Source: Eurosta solidaginis (taxonomy: Eukaryota; Arthropoda; Insecta; Diptera; Tephritidae). Taken from it: a stretch of DNA of 64,000 bases. Below the pieces are notes generated by a model. That model was not told where the DNA came from, did no database searches, and saw nothing but the letters and a program-made list of their open reading frames with translations. The stretch's first letter is position 1. Each line of letters begins with the position of its first letter. Below are positions 34,751 to 46,704 of this stretch, piece after piece. The position numbers and the translations under genes are program-made. The stretch covers positions 339,058,302 to 339,122,301 of the forward strand of contig NC_090319.1 of NCBI RefSeq assembly GCF_040869045.1, given 5' to 3'.

Positions 34751-35124
34751 TAATAATCTTAGAGATGGTAATATTCGTCACAGTATAAACATATAAATAA
34801 GCAGAATTTCACTAAATTCGTTACAATATGATCAGGATGATGAGCCGAGGTGATTTTGACAGAGCTTCCTAGATAAAGTGAACGCGGGTGCGTAAGTAAT
34901 TTTTCTTATGAAACTGAAGATATTGTAGATTGTAGAAATGTTGTAAAAACGTGCAGTAAATTAAAAAATATTAAATCTAATCTTAAAGTTAATTTTCAGT
35001 ACTTTTCTTCACTCTTAAAGTGAACTGCTGACTTAGCAAATATAATTAAGGTGAAATAGCTTGTTTTGAAAAAGCTGTCAAACAATTTGTGATTTAACAC
35101 TCGAGTGATTAATAACAAAAACAC

Positions 35125-35470
35125 GGCGACCGCCGTGTTGTGATGGTAGTGTGTTCCGCCTACCACACCGAAGATCCTGGGTTCACGCCCGGACAAAGCA
35201 ACATGAAAATTTTAGAAATAAGTTTCTTCAATTAGAAGCAAGTTTTTCTAAGCGGGGTCGCCCCTCGGCAGTGTTTGGCAAGCACTCCGAGTGTATTTTT
35301 GTCATGAAAAGCTCTCAGTGAAAACTTAACTGCCTTGCAGATGCCGTTCGGAGTCGGCATAAAATAAGTGGGCCCCGTCCCGCCAATTTGTAGCAAAAAT
35401 TAAAAAGAGCGCGACGCATATTGGAAGAGAAGCACGGCCTTAAATCTTTTCGGAGGTTATCACGCCTTTT
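35125..35470 (+). mobile_element. SINE T copy
   Basis: Full-length or nearly so: head GGCGACCGCCGTGTTGTGAT, B-box-like GGGTTCACGCCCGG, body AAGCGGGGTCGCCCC, 3' end TATCACGCC. Family A begins a few bases downstream (35476). I see no clear target duplication. Confidence 0.8.
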
Positions 35471-35475
35471 ATTTG

Positions 35476-38420
35476 TTTTTATACTCAGCTGAGCAGAGAT
35501 CACAATATATTAATTTTGTTCGCATAACGGTACCCCGCAACGGCATAAACTAATCGAGATAGATATAGACTTCTATATATGAAAATGATCTGGCCGAAAA
35601 AATAAATTCATTTAGCCATGTCCGTCTGTCTGTCCGTGAACACGATAACTTGAGTAAATTTTGAGGGATCTTAATGAAATTTGGTAAGTAAGTTCCTGGG
35701 CTCTCATCTCAGATCGCTATATAAAATGAACGAAATCGGACTATAACCACGCCCACTTTTTCGGTATCGAAAATTTCGAAAAATCGAAAAGTGCGATAAT
35801 TCATTACCAAAGACGGATAAAGCGATGAAACTTGGCAGGTGGGTTGACCTTATGACGCATAATAGAAAATTAGTAAAATTTACGATAATGGGCATGGCAC
35901 CACCCACTTTTAATAGGAGGTAATTTACAAGTTTTGTATGCTGTAATTTGGCAGTCGTTGAAGATATCATGCTGAAATTTGACAGGATCGTTACTCCTAT
36001 TCCTATATGTGTGCTAAGTAAAAATTAGCAAAATCGGATGACGAACATGCCCAATTAAAAAAATAAAATTTTTTAAAATCAAATTAAAAAAAGAAATTTA
36101 ATGTCTTTACAGTATATAAGTAAATTATGTCAACATTCAACACCAGTAATGATATGGTGCAACAAAATACAAAAATAAGAAACAAATTTTCATTTAATTT
36201 GTATAGAATAGTATTAATGCCATATGTCGAACAAAAATTCACCAATCCTTGTGAAATTTGGTAAGGGCATAGCTTCTATGACGATAACTGTTTTCTGTGA
36301 AAATAGGTGAAATCGGTTGAACTCAAGCCCAGTTTTTATACACAGTCGACCATCTGTCCTTCCGCTCGGCCGTTAACACGATAACTTGAGCAAAAATCGA
36401 TATATCTTTACTAAACTTAGTTCACGTTTTTATCTGAACTCACTTTATCTTGGTATTAAAAATGGACGAAATCCGACTATGACCACGCCCACTTTTTCGA
36501 TATCGAAAATTTCAAAAAATTAAAAAAATGCCTACTTCTTCTATACGAAATACGAAAAAAGGGATGAAACATTGCGATTGGATTGGTTTTTTGACGCAAA
36601 ATATAACTTTAGAAAAAACTTTGTAAATTGGGTATCATATTAAGTAGAAGAAAATGAAAAAGTTCTGCAGGGCGAAATCAAAAACTCTTGGAATCATGGC
36701 AGGAATACTGTTCGTGGTATTACATATATAAATAAAATAGCGCTAACCGACAGATGATGTTCTGGTCCACACTTTGGTCGATATCTCGAAAACGCCTTCA
36801 CATATACAACTAAGGGTCACTCCCTTTTAAGACCCTCATTAATACCTTTCATTTGATACCCATATCGTACAAATGCATTATAGAGTCACCCTGGTCCACC
36901 TTTATGGCGATATCTCGAAAAGACGTCTACCTATAGAACTATGGCTCACTTTTAAAATACTCTTTAATACCTTCCATTTGATACACATGTCATACAAACA
37001 CATTCCAGGCTTACCCTAGGTTCATTTTCCTACATGGTGATTTTCCCTTATTTTGTCTCCAAAGCTCTCAGCTGAGTATGTACTGTTCGTACCTATTTAC
37101 ATGTCTGTACCTATTTACATACGTCCTATTCGATTTGCCTGAAATTTTTCAATGTAAGTGACACTTATACATGTTTTGATGATATTGTCTCTTATGTATT
37201 ATCTTTGTTTGTGTCTTATAAAATAAAGATCCTGCCCCTGAGGATGCCAAGGAGATTGGCGAAACGTAGGGAGTTAAGTGGAGAAAAAGCGTATCTTTTT
37301 TTCTTGCACTAGCGCACATCAGACCGCATCAGCTTATTAAAAAACTAACATTTATAAAAAAATAAAATTTTTTAAAATCAAATTAAAAAAAGAAATTTAA
37401 TGTCTTTACAGTATATAAGTAAATTATGTCAACATTCAACACCAGTAATGATATGGTGCAACAAAATACAAAAATAAGAGACAAATTTTCATTTAATTTG
37501 TATAGAATAGTATTAATGCCATATGTCGAACAAAAATTCACCAATCCTTGTGAAATTTGGTAAGGGCATAGCTTCTATGACGATAACTGTTTTCTGTGAA
37601 AATAGGTGAAATCGGTTGAAGTCAAGCCCAGTTTTTATACACAGTCGACCATCTGTCCTTCCGCTCGGCCGTTAACACGATAACTTGAGCAAAAATCGAT
37701 ATATCTTTACTAAACTTAGTTCACGTTTTTATCTGAACTCACTTTATCTTGGTATTAAAAATGGACGAAATCCGACTATGACCACGCCCACTTTTTCGAT
37801 ATCGAAAATTTCAAAAAATTTAAAAAATGCCTACTTCTTCTATACCAAATACGAAAAAAGGGATGAAACATTGCGATTGGATTGGTTTTTTGACGCAAAA
37901 TATAACTTTAGAAAAAACTTTGTAAATTGGGTATCATATTAAGTAGAAGAAAATGAAAAAGTTCTGCAGGGCGAAATCAAAAACTCTTGGAATCATGGCA
38001 GGAATACTGTTCGTGGTATTACATATATAAATAAAATAGCGCTAACCGACAGATGATGTTCTGGTCCACACTTTGGTCGATATCTCGAAAACGCCTTCAC
38101 ATATACAACTAAGGGTCACTCCCTTTTAAGACCCTCATTAATACCTTTCATTTGATACCCATATCGTACAAATGCATTATAGAGTCACCCTGGTCCACCT
38201 TTATGGCGATATCTCGAAAAGACGTCTACCTATAGAACTATGGCTCACTTTTAAAATACTCTTTAATACCTTCCATTTGATACCCATGTCATACAAACAC
38301 ATTCCAGGCTTACCCTAGGTTCATTTTCCTACATGGTGATTTTCCCTTATTTTGTCTCCAAAGCTCTCAGCTGAGTATGTACTGTTCGGTTACACCCGAA
38401 CTTAGCCTTCTTTACTTGTT
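35476..38420 (+). repeat. Dispersed repeat A, copy 1, with tandem duplication
   Basis: Starts TATACTCAGCTGAGCAGAG and ends GGTTACACCCGAACTTAGCC / TTTACTTGTT, the same ends as copies at 40767 and 55661. Non-coding: frames in it are fortuitous. It carries repeated CCACGCCCAC boxes and the palindrome TTTTTCGATATCGAAAA. About 1.03 kb is present twice, 36056-37089 and 37355-38388. Confidence 0.75.
36056..38388. repeat. Tandem duplication, 1,299-bp offset
   Basis: 36056-37089 recurs almost unchanged at 37355-38388, constant offset 1,299 bp. I noticed only a few substitutions (for example aataagaaac versus aataagagac). The 265 bp between (37090-37354) is unrelated to A and contains a cctgaggatgccaaggagat phrase. 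Confidence 0.85.
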
Positions 38421-39320
38421 TGACTCATCTTTATTTAATGAGGCTGATTTAAATACCAATTTATAAAAGCCCTTTATTCTTATTAGATGTATGAAACAGT
38501 ATTAGTTGTGTCCCACCCGTGACAAGTTTGTTAGATATAAGTAGGTCATATAATCCACACAAAGATATCAACTAATTAGGGCCAGTAGAAATTTTAATCA
38601 AAATACGACATCCATGAAGTTGGTTTTTTCATGTCCCTTAAATGGGAGTGAAAGCCCTAGAAAGTAAATTTTTTTAGAATTTTCCATAACTCAAATTTAT
38701 TTAGTCCATGAACTGGTTCTATGACGTAAACCATATTTTGACCCTTTGGAAAACTTAATTTTCTATCAACAAGCTCATTGAATGTTTTAATTCGGGCATG
38801 TCCCATCGTGACAACTATATTTTAGATTTTAGCAATGAATTAGAAAAATGAATTATTTTAACGAAGTTTGGTTTCCCATGTGTTCGTTTATCTAAGGGTA
38901 TTGAAACAAAACAAGTTACTTTCATATATTTGGATAGATTTTATATAACTTCATTTTATATAACTTCACTAATGGATTGCGTATATTTTTTGTCCCACCC
39001 GTGACAGTTACGAAACTTATTATAATACCCATATATACAGATATTGTGAATTTTTTTACATAATAGAAATGGTAAGTGTCTCAACATATCTATTAGAACC
39101 AAAAATTACTAGCTGGTTTTATCAGAATGCTTCTACAAAGTTGAAATATTGAGTACGACTGTGCCACCCGTGACGATGGAGCATCCCCATGCCTGGCTGT
39201 CTGTCCGATCGTCTGTCTGTCTGTCAGTTTTAACCGAAAAAAAGTCCCTTTAATTTTTGAGATATCTTGACAAAGTTTGGTGAGCGCGTATATTTGGGTG
39301 TCCGATAACTAACTTAGTAT
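38421..39320. other. Intronic, with a recurring short phrase
   Basis: TCCCACCCGTGAC or a close variant occurs at 38511, 38801, 38993 and 39163, not evenly spaced. 39190-39310 resembles the leader of repeat C (gtctgtctgtctgtcag, then ttttgagatatcttgacaaa). Confidence 0.4.
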
Positions 39321-39321
39321 T

Positions 39322-39965
39322 TACCTAGGTAGGTAGGTAGGTGAAATGGCTGCGATCCTGGTCGCCCAAGTTTCAAGCCGTTTTGATGCCATTTAACTCG
39401 TCTAAAAACCTACGGAATGTTAAGGTCAATGTATTACAAACAGCCAAAGTTGTTGATAAAATTAAGAATATTCGGGATTGCTATCACAGCTAACCCTCAG
39501 AGGTCTTCTAGAAACGGGGTTCCAAGGAACCTTAGCCGGGCTCTAGCTAGAGCAGGGCATTTACACATAAAGTGTTCTACTGTCTACCTGGCATTTGGAT
39601 CATTGCAGCTTCGTTATACGGAATTCCCATCTTTTCCGCATGCGTACCTACTGCCCAATGACCGGTGCAGACTTCTATCAGTTTGCGTGTGTTAGCCCTG
39701 GATTTGTTCAGAAGACTTCTCGCCCACTTTCCATCATAGTTTGGTCAAATGGATTTTGGTATTGCACAAGTGGTGATGTTATTCCACTTTGTTTGTGCCT
39801 TCTTCAAGTATAAGCTTTGGATATTCCCCTTGGTTACTGCCAAGGGTTTGCTTACTTCGACACTGGTTATTTCCTCGTTCATCTCTGATGAGCCCCTGCG
39901 TGCTAGCTCGTCGGCCTTCTCGTTACCCTCTATCCCCCTATCTGGGCCCAGATAACGCGTAGTTC
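39322..39965 (-). pseudogene. LINE RNase H to 3' tail, reverse strand
   Basis: Beginning with a TAGGTAGGTAGGTAGG tract (complement of the 3' tail), the reverse strand encodes pieces such as DELNGIKTAWNLG-like, CKCPALARARLRFLGTP-like and, near 39880-39930, EKADELAR-like sequence. It is the same LINE type as 55131-57475. Frameshifted. Confidence 0.65.
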
Positions 39966-40399
39966 TAGATTGGTGGATAACTGGGATATGAGTCGGTTCT
40001 AAGCATATACCTAAGTCCCATTAAAAAATAAAAACAAATTGTATTGTTGCAAAAATTGTATAGCCTCAAAAATTGCGACCTCGCTAGTTGTGCGCTTAAT
40101 ACCTTATTAAACAAATTGTTTAAATCTATACTTTTATTGAATAGTAGTGAGAAATAGTTCTACATGATGGTTTCAATTCAACGTAATCAAGGCTTGGTTG
40201 CATTTTTTAAATACGGCATTCGAAATTTCGATAGAAATCTGCAAGTGGAAAGGCTCTGCATTAAAAGGACATTTTTAAAAAATTTACAATTTTTACCTTC
40301 ACATACAGTTGTGAGCAGCAAAATAGTAGTGTCTAACAAAAACGCTTTAATGTGTATTAAATTGTTAATATTGTTACTTAAATTAGTTTAGATATTTAA

Positions 40400-40766
40400 T
40401 ATTTGGAGGAATAACCGGTTTTTTTAATCACTGCCGCACATCGGTTTCTAATTGAGGCTAACAGACGTTGATATCTTTCCTGTGGTATTGATTGCCATGC
40501 GCGTGATTGCTTTTTTTTTTGCTATCCCACACAGTTTTTTTAAGTTCTGTCCTAAGTTGTATATGGAATTGAAGTCAAATGATTGAACTGGCCACACCAT
40601 GACCTCAGATCCATTGTCTCGTAACCACAATTTTGGCAAATTGCTTGTATGCTTCGGGTCTTTATCTTACTGTAGTAACCATTTGAGTGACAATTCCTCT
40701 TCCGCGATTTGGAGCATAACATCCTTCATTATTTTAACATACTAATTTTTGTTCATAATGGTTTTT
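40400..40766 (-). pseudogene. Tc1-like transposase, C-terminal half
   Basis: Reverse strand reads TIMNKN, YVKIMKDVMLQIAEEELSLK, DKDPKHTSNLPKLWLRDNG and WPVQSFDFNSIYNLG. These correspond to the second DDE aspartate block (DNDPKHTS) and the PDLNPIENLW block of Tc1 transposases. Stop codons are present, and the final catalytic Glu position reads Tyr, so it is inactive. The N-terminal half lies at 44505-44725, across an inserted family A element. Confidence 0.8.
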
Positions 40767-40907
40767 ATACTCAGTTGAGCAGAGCTCACAGAGTATATTA
40801 AGTTTGATTGGATAACGGTTGGTTGTACATATATAAAGGAATCGAGATAGATATAGACTTCCATATATCAAAATAATCAGGATCGAAAAAAAATTTGATT
40901 GAGCCAT

Positions 40908-40954
40908 GTCCGTCCGTCCGTCCGTCCGTCCGTCCGTCCGTCCGTCCGTCCGTT
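40908..40954. repeat. (TCCG)n microsatellite
   Basis: About eleven TCCG units in the repeat A leader. Other A copies have two to four. Confidence 0.9.
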
Positions 40955-42179
40955 AACACGATAACTTGAGTAAATTTTGAGGTAACTTGATGAAATTTGG
41001 TACGTAGGTTCCTGAGCACTCATCTCAGATCGCTATTTAAAATGAACGATATCGGACTATAACCACGCCCACTTTTTCGATTTCGAAAATTTCGTAAAAC
41101 CGAAAAAGTGCGATAATTCATTACCAAAGACAGATAAAGCGACGAAACTTGGTAGATGAGTTGCATTTATGACGCAGAATAGAAAATTAGTAAAATTTTG
41201 GACAACGGGCGTGGCACCGCCCACTTTTAAAAGAAGGTAATTTATAATTTTTGCAAGCTGTAATTTGTCAGTCGTTGAAGATATCATGATGAAATTTGGC
41301 AGGGACGTTACTCCTATGACTATATGTACGCCTAATAAAAATTAGCAAAATCGGAGAAGGACCACGCCCACTTTAAAAAAAAAAATTTTTTAAAGTAAAA
41401 TTTTAACAAAAAATTTAATATCTTTACAGTATATAAGTAACTTATGTCAACATTCAACTCCAGTAATGACATGGTGCAACAAAATACAAAAATAAAAGAA
41501 AATTTGAAAATGGGCGTGGCTCCGCCCTTTTTCATTTAATTTGTCTAGGATACTTTTAACGCCATAAGTCGAACAAAAATTAACCAATCCTTTTGAAATT
41601 TGGTAGTGGCATAGATTTTATGATGTTAACTGTTTTCTATGAAAACGGGCGAAATCGGTTGATGCCACGCCCAGTTTTTATACACAGTCGTCCGTCTGTC
41701 CTTCCGCATGGCCGTTAACACGATAACTTGAGTAAATTTTAAGGTAACTTGATGAAATTTGGTATGTAGGTTCCTGAGCACTCATCTCAGATCGCTATTT
41801 AAAATGAACGATATCGGACTATAACCACGCCCACTTTTTCGATATCGAAAATTTCGTAAAACCGAAAAAGTGCGATAATTCGTTACCAAAGACAGATAAA
41901 GCGACGAAACTTGGTAGATGAGTTGAATTTATGACGCAGAATAGAAAATTAGTAAAATTTTGGACAATGGGCGTGGCACCGCCCACTTTTAAAAGAAGAT
42001 AATTTAAAAAAAAAAATTGGATTGGTTTATTGACACGAAATATAACTTTAGAAAAAACTTTATAAAATGGTTGTGACACCTACCATCTTAAGTAGAAGAA
42101 AATGAAAAAGTTCCGCAGGGCGAAATAAAAAACCCTTAAAATCTTGGCAGGTATTACATATATAAATAAATTAGCGGTA

Positions 42180-44400
42180 TCCAACAGATGATGTTCTGTG
42201 TCACCCTGGTCCACATTTTGGTCGCGATCTGGAAAACGCCTGCACATATACAACTACCACCACTCCCTTTTAAAACTCTCATTAATACCTTTAATTTGAT
42301 AACCATATCGTACAAACACATTCTAGAGTCACCCTGGTCCACTTTTATGGCGATATTTCGAAACGGCGTCCACCTATAGAACTAAGGCCCACTCCCTTTT
42401 AAAATACTCATTAACACCTTTCTTTTGACCCATATTGTACAAACAAATTCTAGGGTCACCCCTGGTCCACCTTTATGGCGATATCTCGAAACGGCGTCCA
42501 CCTATGGAACTAAGGATTACTCCCTTTTAAAATACTCATTAACACCTTTCTTTTGATACCCATATTGTACAAACAAATTCTAGGGTCACCCCTGGTCCAC
42601 CTTTATGGCGGTATCTCGAAACGGCGTCCACCTATGGAACTAAGGATTACTCCCTTTTAAAATACTCATTAACACCTTTCATTTGATAACCATATCGTAC
42701 AAACGCATTCTAGAGTCAACCCTGATCCACCTTTATGGCTATATCCCTAAATGGCGTCCACCTATAGAACTATGGCCCACTCCCTCATAAAATACTCTTT
42801 AACACCTTTCATTTGATACCCATATCGTACAAACGCATTCTAGAGTCAACCTGATCCACCTTTATGGCTATATCTCAAAAAGGCGACCACTTATACAACT
42901 ACCACCACTCTCTTTTAAAACCCTCATTAATACCTTTAATTTGATACCCATATCGTACAAACAAATTCTAGGGTCACCCCTGGTCCACCTTTATGGCGGT
43001 ACCTCGAAACGGCGTCCACCTATGGAACTAAGGATTACTCCCTTTTAAAATACTCATTAACACCTTTCATTTGATACCCATATCGTACAAACGCATTCTA
43101 GAGTCACCCCTGGTCCACCTTTATGGCGATATCTCGAAAAGGCGACCACCTATACAACTACCACCACTCCCTTTTAAAACCCTCCCTAATACCTTTAATT
43201 TGATACCCATATCGTACAAACAAATTCTAGGGTCACCCCTGGTCCACCTTTATGGCTATATCTCGAAACCGCGTCCACCTATGGAACTAAGGATTACTCC
43301 CTTTTAAAATACTCGTTAACACCTTTCTTTTGATACCCATATTGTACAAACAAATTCTAGGGTCACCCCTGGTCCACCTTTATGGCGGTACCTCGAAACG
43401 GCGTCCACCTATGGAACTAAGGATTACTCCCTTTTAAAATACTCATTAACACCTTTCGTTTGATACCCATATCGTACAAACGCATTCTAGAGTCAGCCTG
43501 ATCCACCTTTATGGCTATATCTCAAAAAGGCGACCACTTATACAACTACCACCACTCTCTTTTAAAACCCTCATTAATACCTTTAATTTGATACCCATAT
43601 CGTACAAACAAATTCTAGGGTCACCCCTGGTCCACCTTATGGCGGTACCTCGAAACGGCGTCCACCTATGGAACTAAGGATTACTCCCTTTTAAAATACT
43701 CATTAACACCTTTCATTTGATACCCATATCGTACAAACGCATTCTAGAGTCAACCTGATCCACCTTTATGGCTATATCTCAAAAAGGCGACCACTTATAC
43801 AACTACCACCACTCTCTTTTAAAACCCCCATTAATACCTTTAATTTGATACCCATATCGTACAAACAAATTCTAGGGTCACCCCTGGTCCACCTTTATGG
43901 CGGTACCTCGAAACGGCGTCCACCTATGGAACTAAGGATTACTCCCTTTTAAAATACTCATTAACACCTTTCATTTGATACCCATATCGTACAAACGCAT
44001 TCTAGAGTCAACCTGATCCACCTTTATGGCTATATCTCAAAAAGGCGACCACTTATACAACTACCACCACTCTCTTTTAAAACCCTCATTAATACCTTTA
44101 ATTTGATACCCATATCGTACAAACAAATTCTAGGGTCACCCCTGGTCCACCTTTATGGCGGTACCTCGAAACGGCGTCCACCTATGGAACTAAGGATTAC
44201 TCCCTTTTAAAATACTCATTAACACCTTTCATTTGATACCCATATCGTACAAACGCATTCTAGAGTCAACCTGATCCACCTTTATGGCTATATCCCTAAA
44301 TGGCGTCCACCTATAGAACTATGGCCCACTCCCTCATAAAATACTCTTTAATGCCTTTCATTTGATACACATGTCATACAAACACATTCCAGGGTTTCCC
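42180..44400. repeat. Tandem array, 130-bp monomer, 258-bp dimer
   Basis: About 17 units with period 128-130 bp, marked by CATATCGTACAAAC at intervals of that length (42431, 42561, 42691, 42821, 42949, 43079, 43209 and onward). Two monomer types alternate, one with CGAAACGGCGTCCACCTATG and one with CTCAAAAAGGCGACCACTTA. They form near-identical dimers whose GTCAACCTG/GTCAGCCTG marks fall at 43492, 43749, 44007 and 44265. Confidence 0.9.
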
Positions 44401-44504
44401 TCGGTTCATTTTCCTACATGGTTATTTTCCCTTATGTTGTCACCATAGCTCTCAACTGAGTATGTAATGTTCGGTTACACCCGAACTTAACCTTCCTTAC
44501 TTGT

Positions 44505-44725
44505 TATACAAAACATTGGTCACACCGTGATATGAAAAACATATCATAATACTGTATCTTCCATACTTCAACGTATTTGCAGGTTATTTCGAATGATATT
44601 CCATATTTGGTGGGCGTCTTACAAACTGCCGAGAGACTTTACCACCATACAAAACCACCTTTGATTCATCCGCCCACAAAATGTTCCTCCAATTCGAAAT
44701 AGGCCAACCCAGGTGTTTTTAAGCG
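44505..44725 (-). pseudogene. Tc1-like transposase, N-proximal piece
   Basis: Reverse strand reads WRNILWADESKVVLYGGK, RQFVRRPPNMEYHSK and SIMICFSYHGVTNVLY. These match the first catalytic Asp block (WTDESKF) and the VMVWGCFS block of Tc1 transposases. Sequence order continues into 40400-40766 once the A element is removed. The DNA-binding N-terminus is missing. Confidence 0.8.
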
Positions 44726-44741
44726 AAAGTATTATTAGTAT

Positions 44742-45104
44742 GGCGGCTACCGTGGTGTGATGGTAGCGTGCTCCGCCTACCACACCGTATGCCCCATGTT
44801 CACACCCCGGGCAAAGCAACATCAAAATTATAGAAATACGGTTTTTCAATTAGAAGAAAATGTTTCTAAGCGGGGTCGCCCCTCGGCAGTGTTTGGCAAG
44901 CGCTCCGGGTATATTTCTGCCATGAAAAGCTCTCAGTGAAAACTCATCTGCCTTGCAGATGCCGTTCGGAGTCGGCATAAAACATGTAGGTCCCGTCCGG
45001 CCCATTTGTAGGGAAAATCAAGAGGAGCACGACGCAAATTGGAAGAGAAGCTCGGCCTTAGATCTCTTCGGAGGTTATCGCGCCTTACATTTATTTTTAT
45101 TTAT
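44742..45104 (+). mobile_element. SINE T copy with 12-bp TSD
   Basis: TATTATTAGTAT lies at 44730-44741 and 45105-45116. The head has A-box-like TGGTGTGATGGTAGCG and B-box-like TGTTCACACCCCGG. The body and 3' end (TTATCGCGCC plus a T-rich tail) match the other copies. This is the best reference copy in the window. Confidence 0.9.
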
Positions 45105-45116
45105 TATTATTAGTAT

Positions 45117-45533
45117 AAGTAAAGCGGGATCTAACGTAGACTTCTAGCAGAGATTCTATGTACTCGAACCCGTCTACTTATGGTATGCACCAGTGTTGCC
45201 AGAACTTTTTCAGAAAAAAGGCTAGATTTACAAAAATAAGAAGCTAAAAAAGGCTAAATAAAAATGTTTAAGGCCAATAAAAAAGCTAAACGCTTAAGGC
45301 AACTTTCTATGCGTTTTATTAATTTCATTCATAAAAGACATAACAGAATAAAAAACTTTAATTCATGTTCACTCCTATTTCATAAAAAAAAAAAAAATTA
45401 AAATAGTTAGCAGATGCCATCTGTGTTTTAATTTAAAAGGGATACGTGAGAATAAAGCTCACTCTATTCAGAAATAAATTCGACTTTCTTACGAATTTCT
45501 TAGTTTAATGAAGCATCCTAAACCACCAACTTA
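45117..45533. other. Intronic, nothing recognised
   Basis: AT-rich, with a run of A near 45386-45397. Confidence 0.4.
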
Positions 45534-46160
45534 GGCTGGGTGCGAGTTCGCCTAAATTTTAGGTACCTAAACTAATATTCCACTGGAACTTTCCAGCACT
45601 GCAATAATTTAGGAAAAATCTGTCAAAACTGTGCGAGTTGTTTTGAAAACCTAAATTGTTTATTTCTGCTAAGAAAATAATAACAATACGGGAAATTTGG
45701 TATTTTTGATGCGTTTTCACGCTTAAAAAGAACAGAGATCAATTAGGGTCCGCGGTAAGCACCTATCCCAAGATAGCAGTTCAAGAAAATGCAGTGGCTC
45801 CGTTTTATAAGACTTTTTTTCGGACATAGTGGAGCGCGTGCACAATAACCTTTTCCACAATCTCGAATTCAATACTGTGATGTTGGTACGCCTCCAATAA
45901 CTTCTTTAGGCCAATTAGTGCACTTGACTGTCAAATATGTTCAGATTGCGGTCCATATTTGAGAAGTATCCAATTCTTGTGTCGCCAAGATCAGCTTGAA
46001 CAAAATTGAGCTCACCATCACGTACAATCGATCTGACCTTAATTGCAGCAGGGATCATCGCTCTATGATCTATGATCTACTTAAATTGAATGGACAAGAG
46101 CCATTTATTTGCATATACAATATTGAAAAATCAATATTTTTGTTTTTGAAATTGGAAATA
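45534..46160. mobile_element. Harbinger-like element, longer form
   Basis: Begins after TTA with GGCTGGGTGCGAGTTCGCC and runs nearly parallel to the copy at 17155 until about 45960. It then includes about 160 bp absent there (gagaagtatccaattcttgt onward to about 46125) before rejoining a caatatttttgtttttg phrase. The right inverted repeat is not found, so this copy is 3'-truncated. Confidence 0.6.
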
Positions 46161-46439
46161 TTATTTTGATCTCTTGTGCATTCAAAATGTTCTTCCTATC
46201 AATATTAGAAAGTAAATAATGGAGTTATTTGATTCCAATGAACCCTATGTTAATTACACCGTAAACATAATTATAACTTTTTCTTGCAACAGAGTAATCA
46301 GGGTATTTTTCAGAAAACGAACTTATTTTAGAGATATAAACAACTTTGGGAGTCTAACGTCGCAGAATTTACACATGATCTTAGACGTTTTTTAGCCCTG
46401 TGCTTTTGTCCATGACCTTACTGATTGATGGATCGTATG
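46161..46439. other. Intronic, nothing recognised
   Basis: AT-rich unique sequence. No features seen. Confidence 0.35.
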
Positions 46440-46700
46440 CAACTCCTGTCTCCTTTTAATTTCTCCCAAATGGATTGGGCCCTCTACCGTCGGTTAAGCA
46501 AGTGCTACACCTCTGGATCTGCTTATTTCTGGATCGACACAGTAATAAGCAGACGCGCCCCTTCCGTTAGTTTGGAACTATCGGTATACACGTTTATCGT
46601 ATGTTCTGCCATTTCCGCACCCTTGTGCGAAACATTGTGGCCCAAGATCTTTTTCGACGATTAGGAGCGGGACCTTGTAGTCCAGCCCCCAGCGCATTGG
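46440..46700 (-). pseudogene. LINE RNase H fragment
   Basis: Reverse strand reads LGHNVSHKGAEMAEHTINVY then TDSSKLTEG, followed after a frameshift by a CVDPEISRS stretch. That stretch parallels VDPEINGSYKL at about 4838-4870. It is the start of the RNase H domain (YTDGSK motif). Confidence 0.55.
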
Positions 46701-46704
46701 GGTG

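Larger units (their letters stand above)
32864..34827. mobile_element. Inverted-repeat element inserted in repeat C
   Basis: ATTGTAACGAATTTAG at 32864 is matched by its complement ending at 34827, with further similarity inward (about 35 bp). The flanks, ccaccaataagtat at left and atgatcaggatgatgagcc at right, resemble adjoining parts of repeat C (52394-52500), so it appears to have landed in a C copy. The interior is itself invaded by the elements at 33040 and 34330. Alternatively the two ends could be oppositely oriented LTR pieces. Confidence 0.45.
40767..44504 (+). repeat. Dispersed repeat A, copy 2, longest
   Basis: Ends as in the other A copies. It carries a (TCCG)n leader (40908-40954), CCACGCCCAC boxes, TTTTTCGATATCGAAAA, and an expanded tandem array at 42180-44400. 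It sits inside a Tc1-like transposase. TTATAC occurs at both junctions and may be target duplication or element end. Confidence 0.8.

Noticed and set aside
37685..37942. 85-codon open frame on the + strand
   Set aside because: It lies inside repeat A. The composition is low-complexity and the frame is not kept in the other A copies, so it is fortuitous.
42180..44400. CRISPR-like appearance of regularly spaced repeats
   Set aside because: The whole 130-bp unit repeats, with no unique spacers. This is a eukaryotic satellite array inside a transposable repeat.
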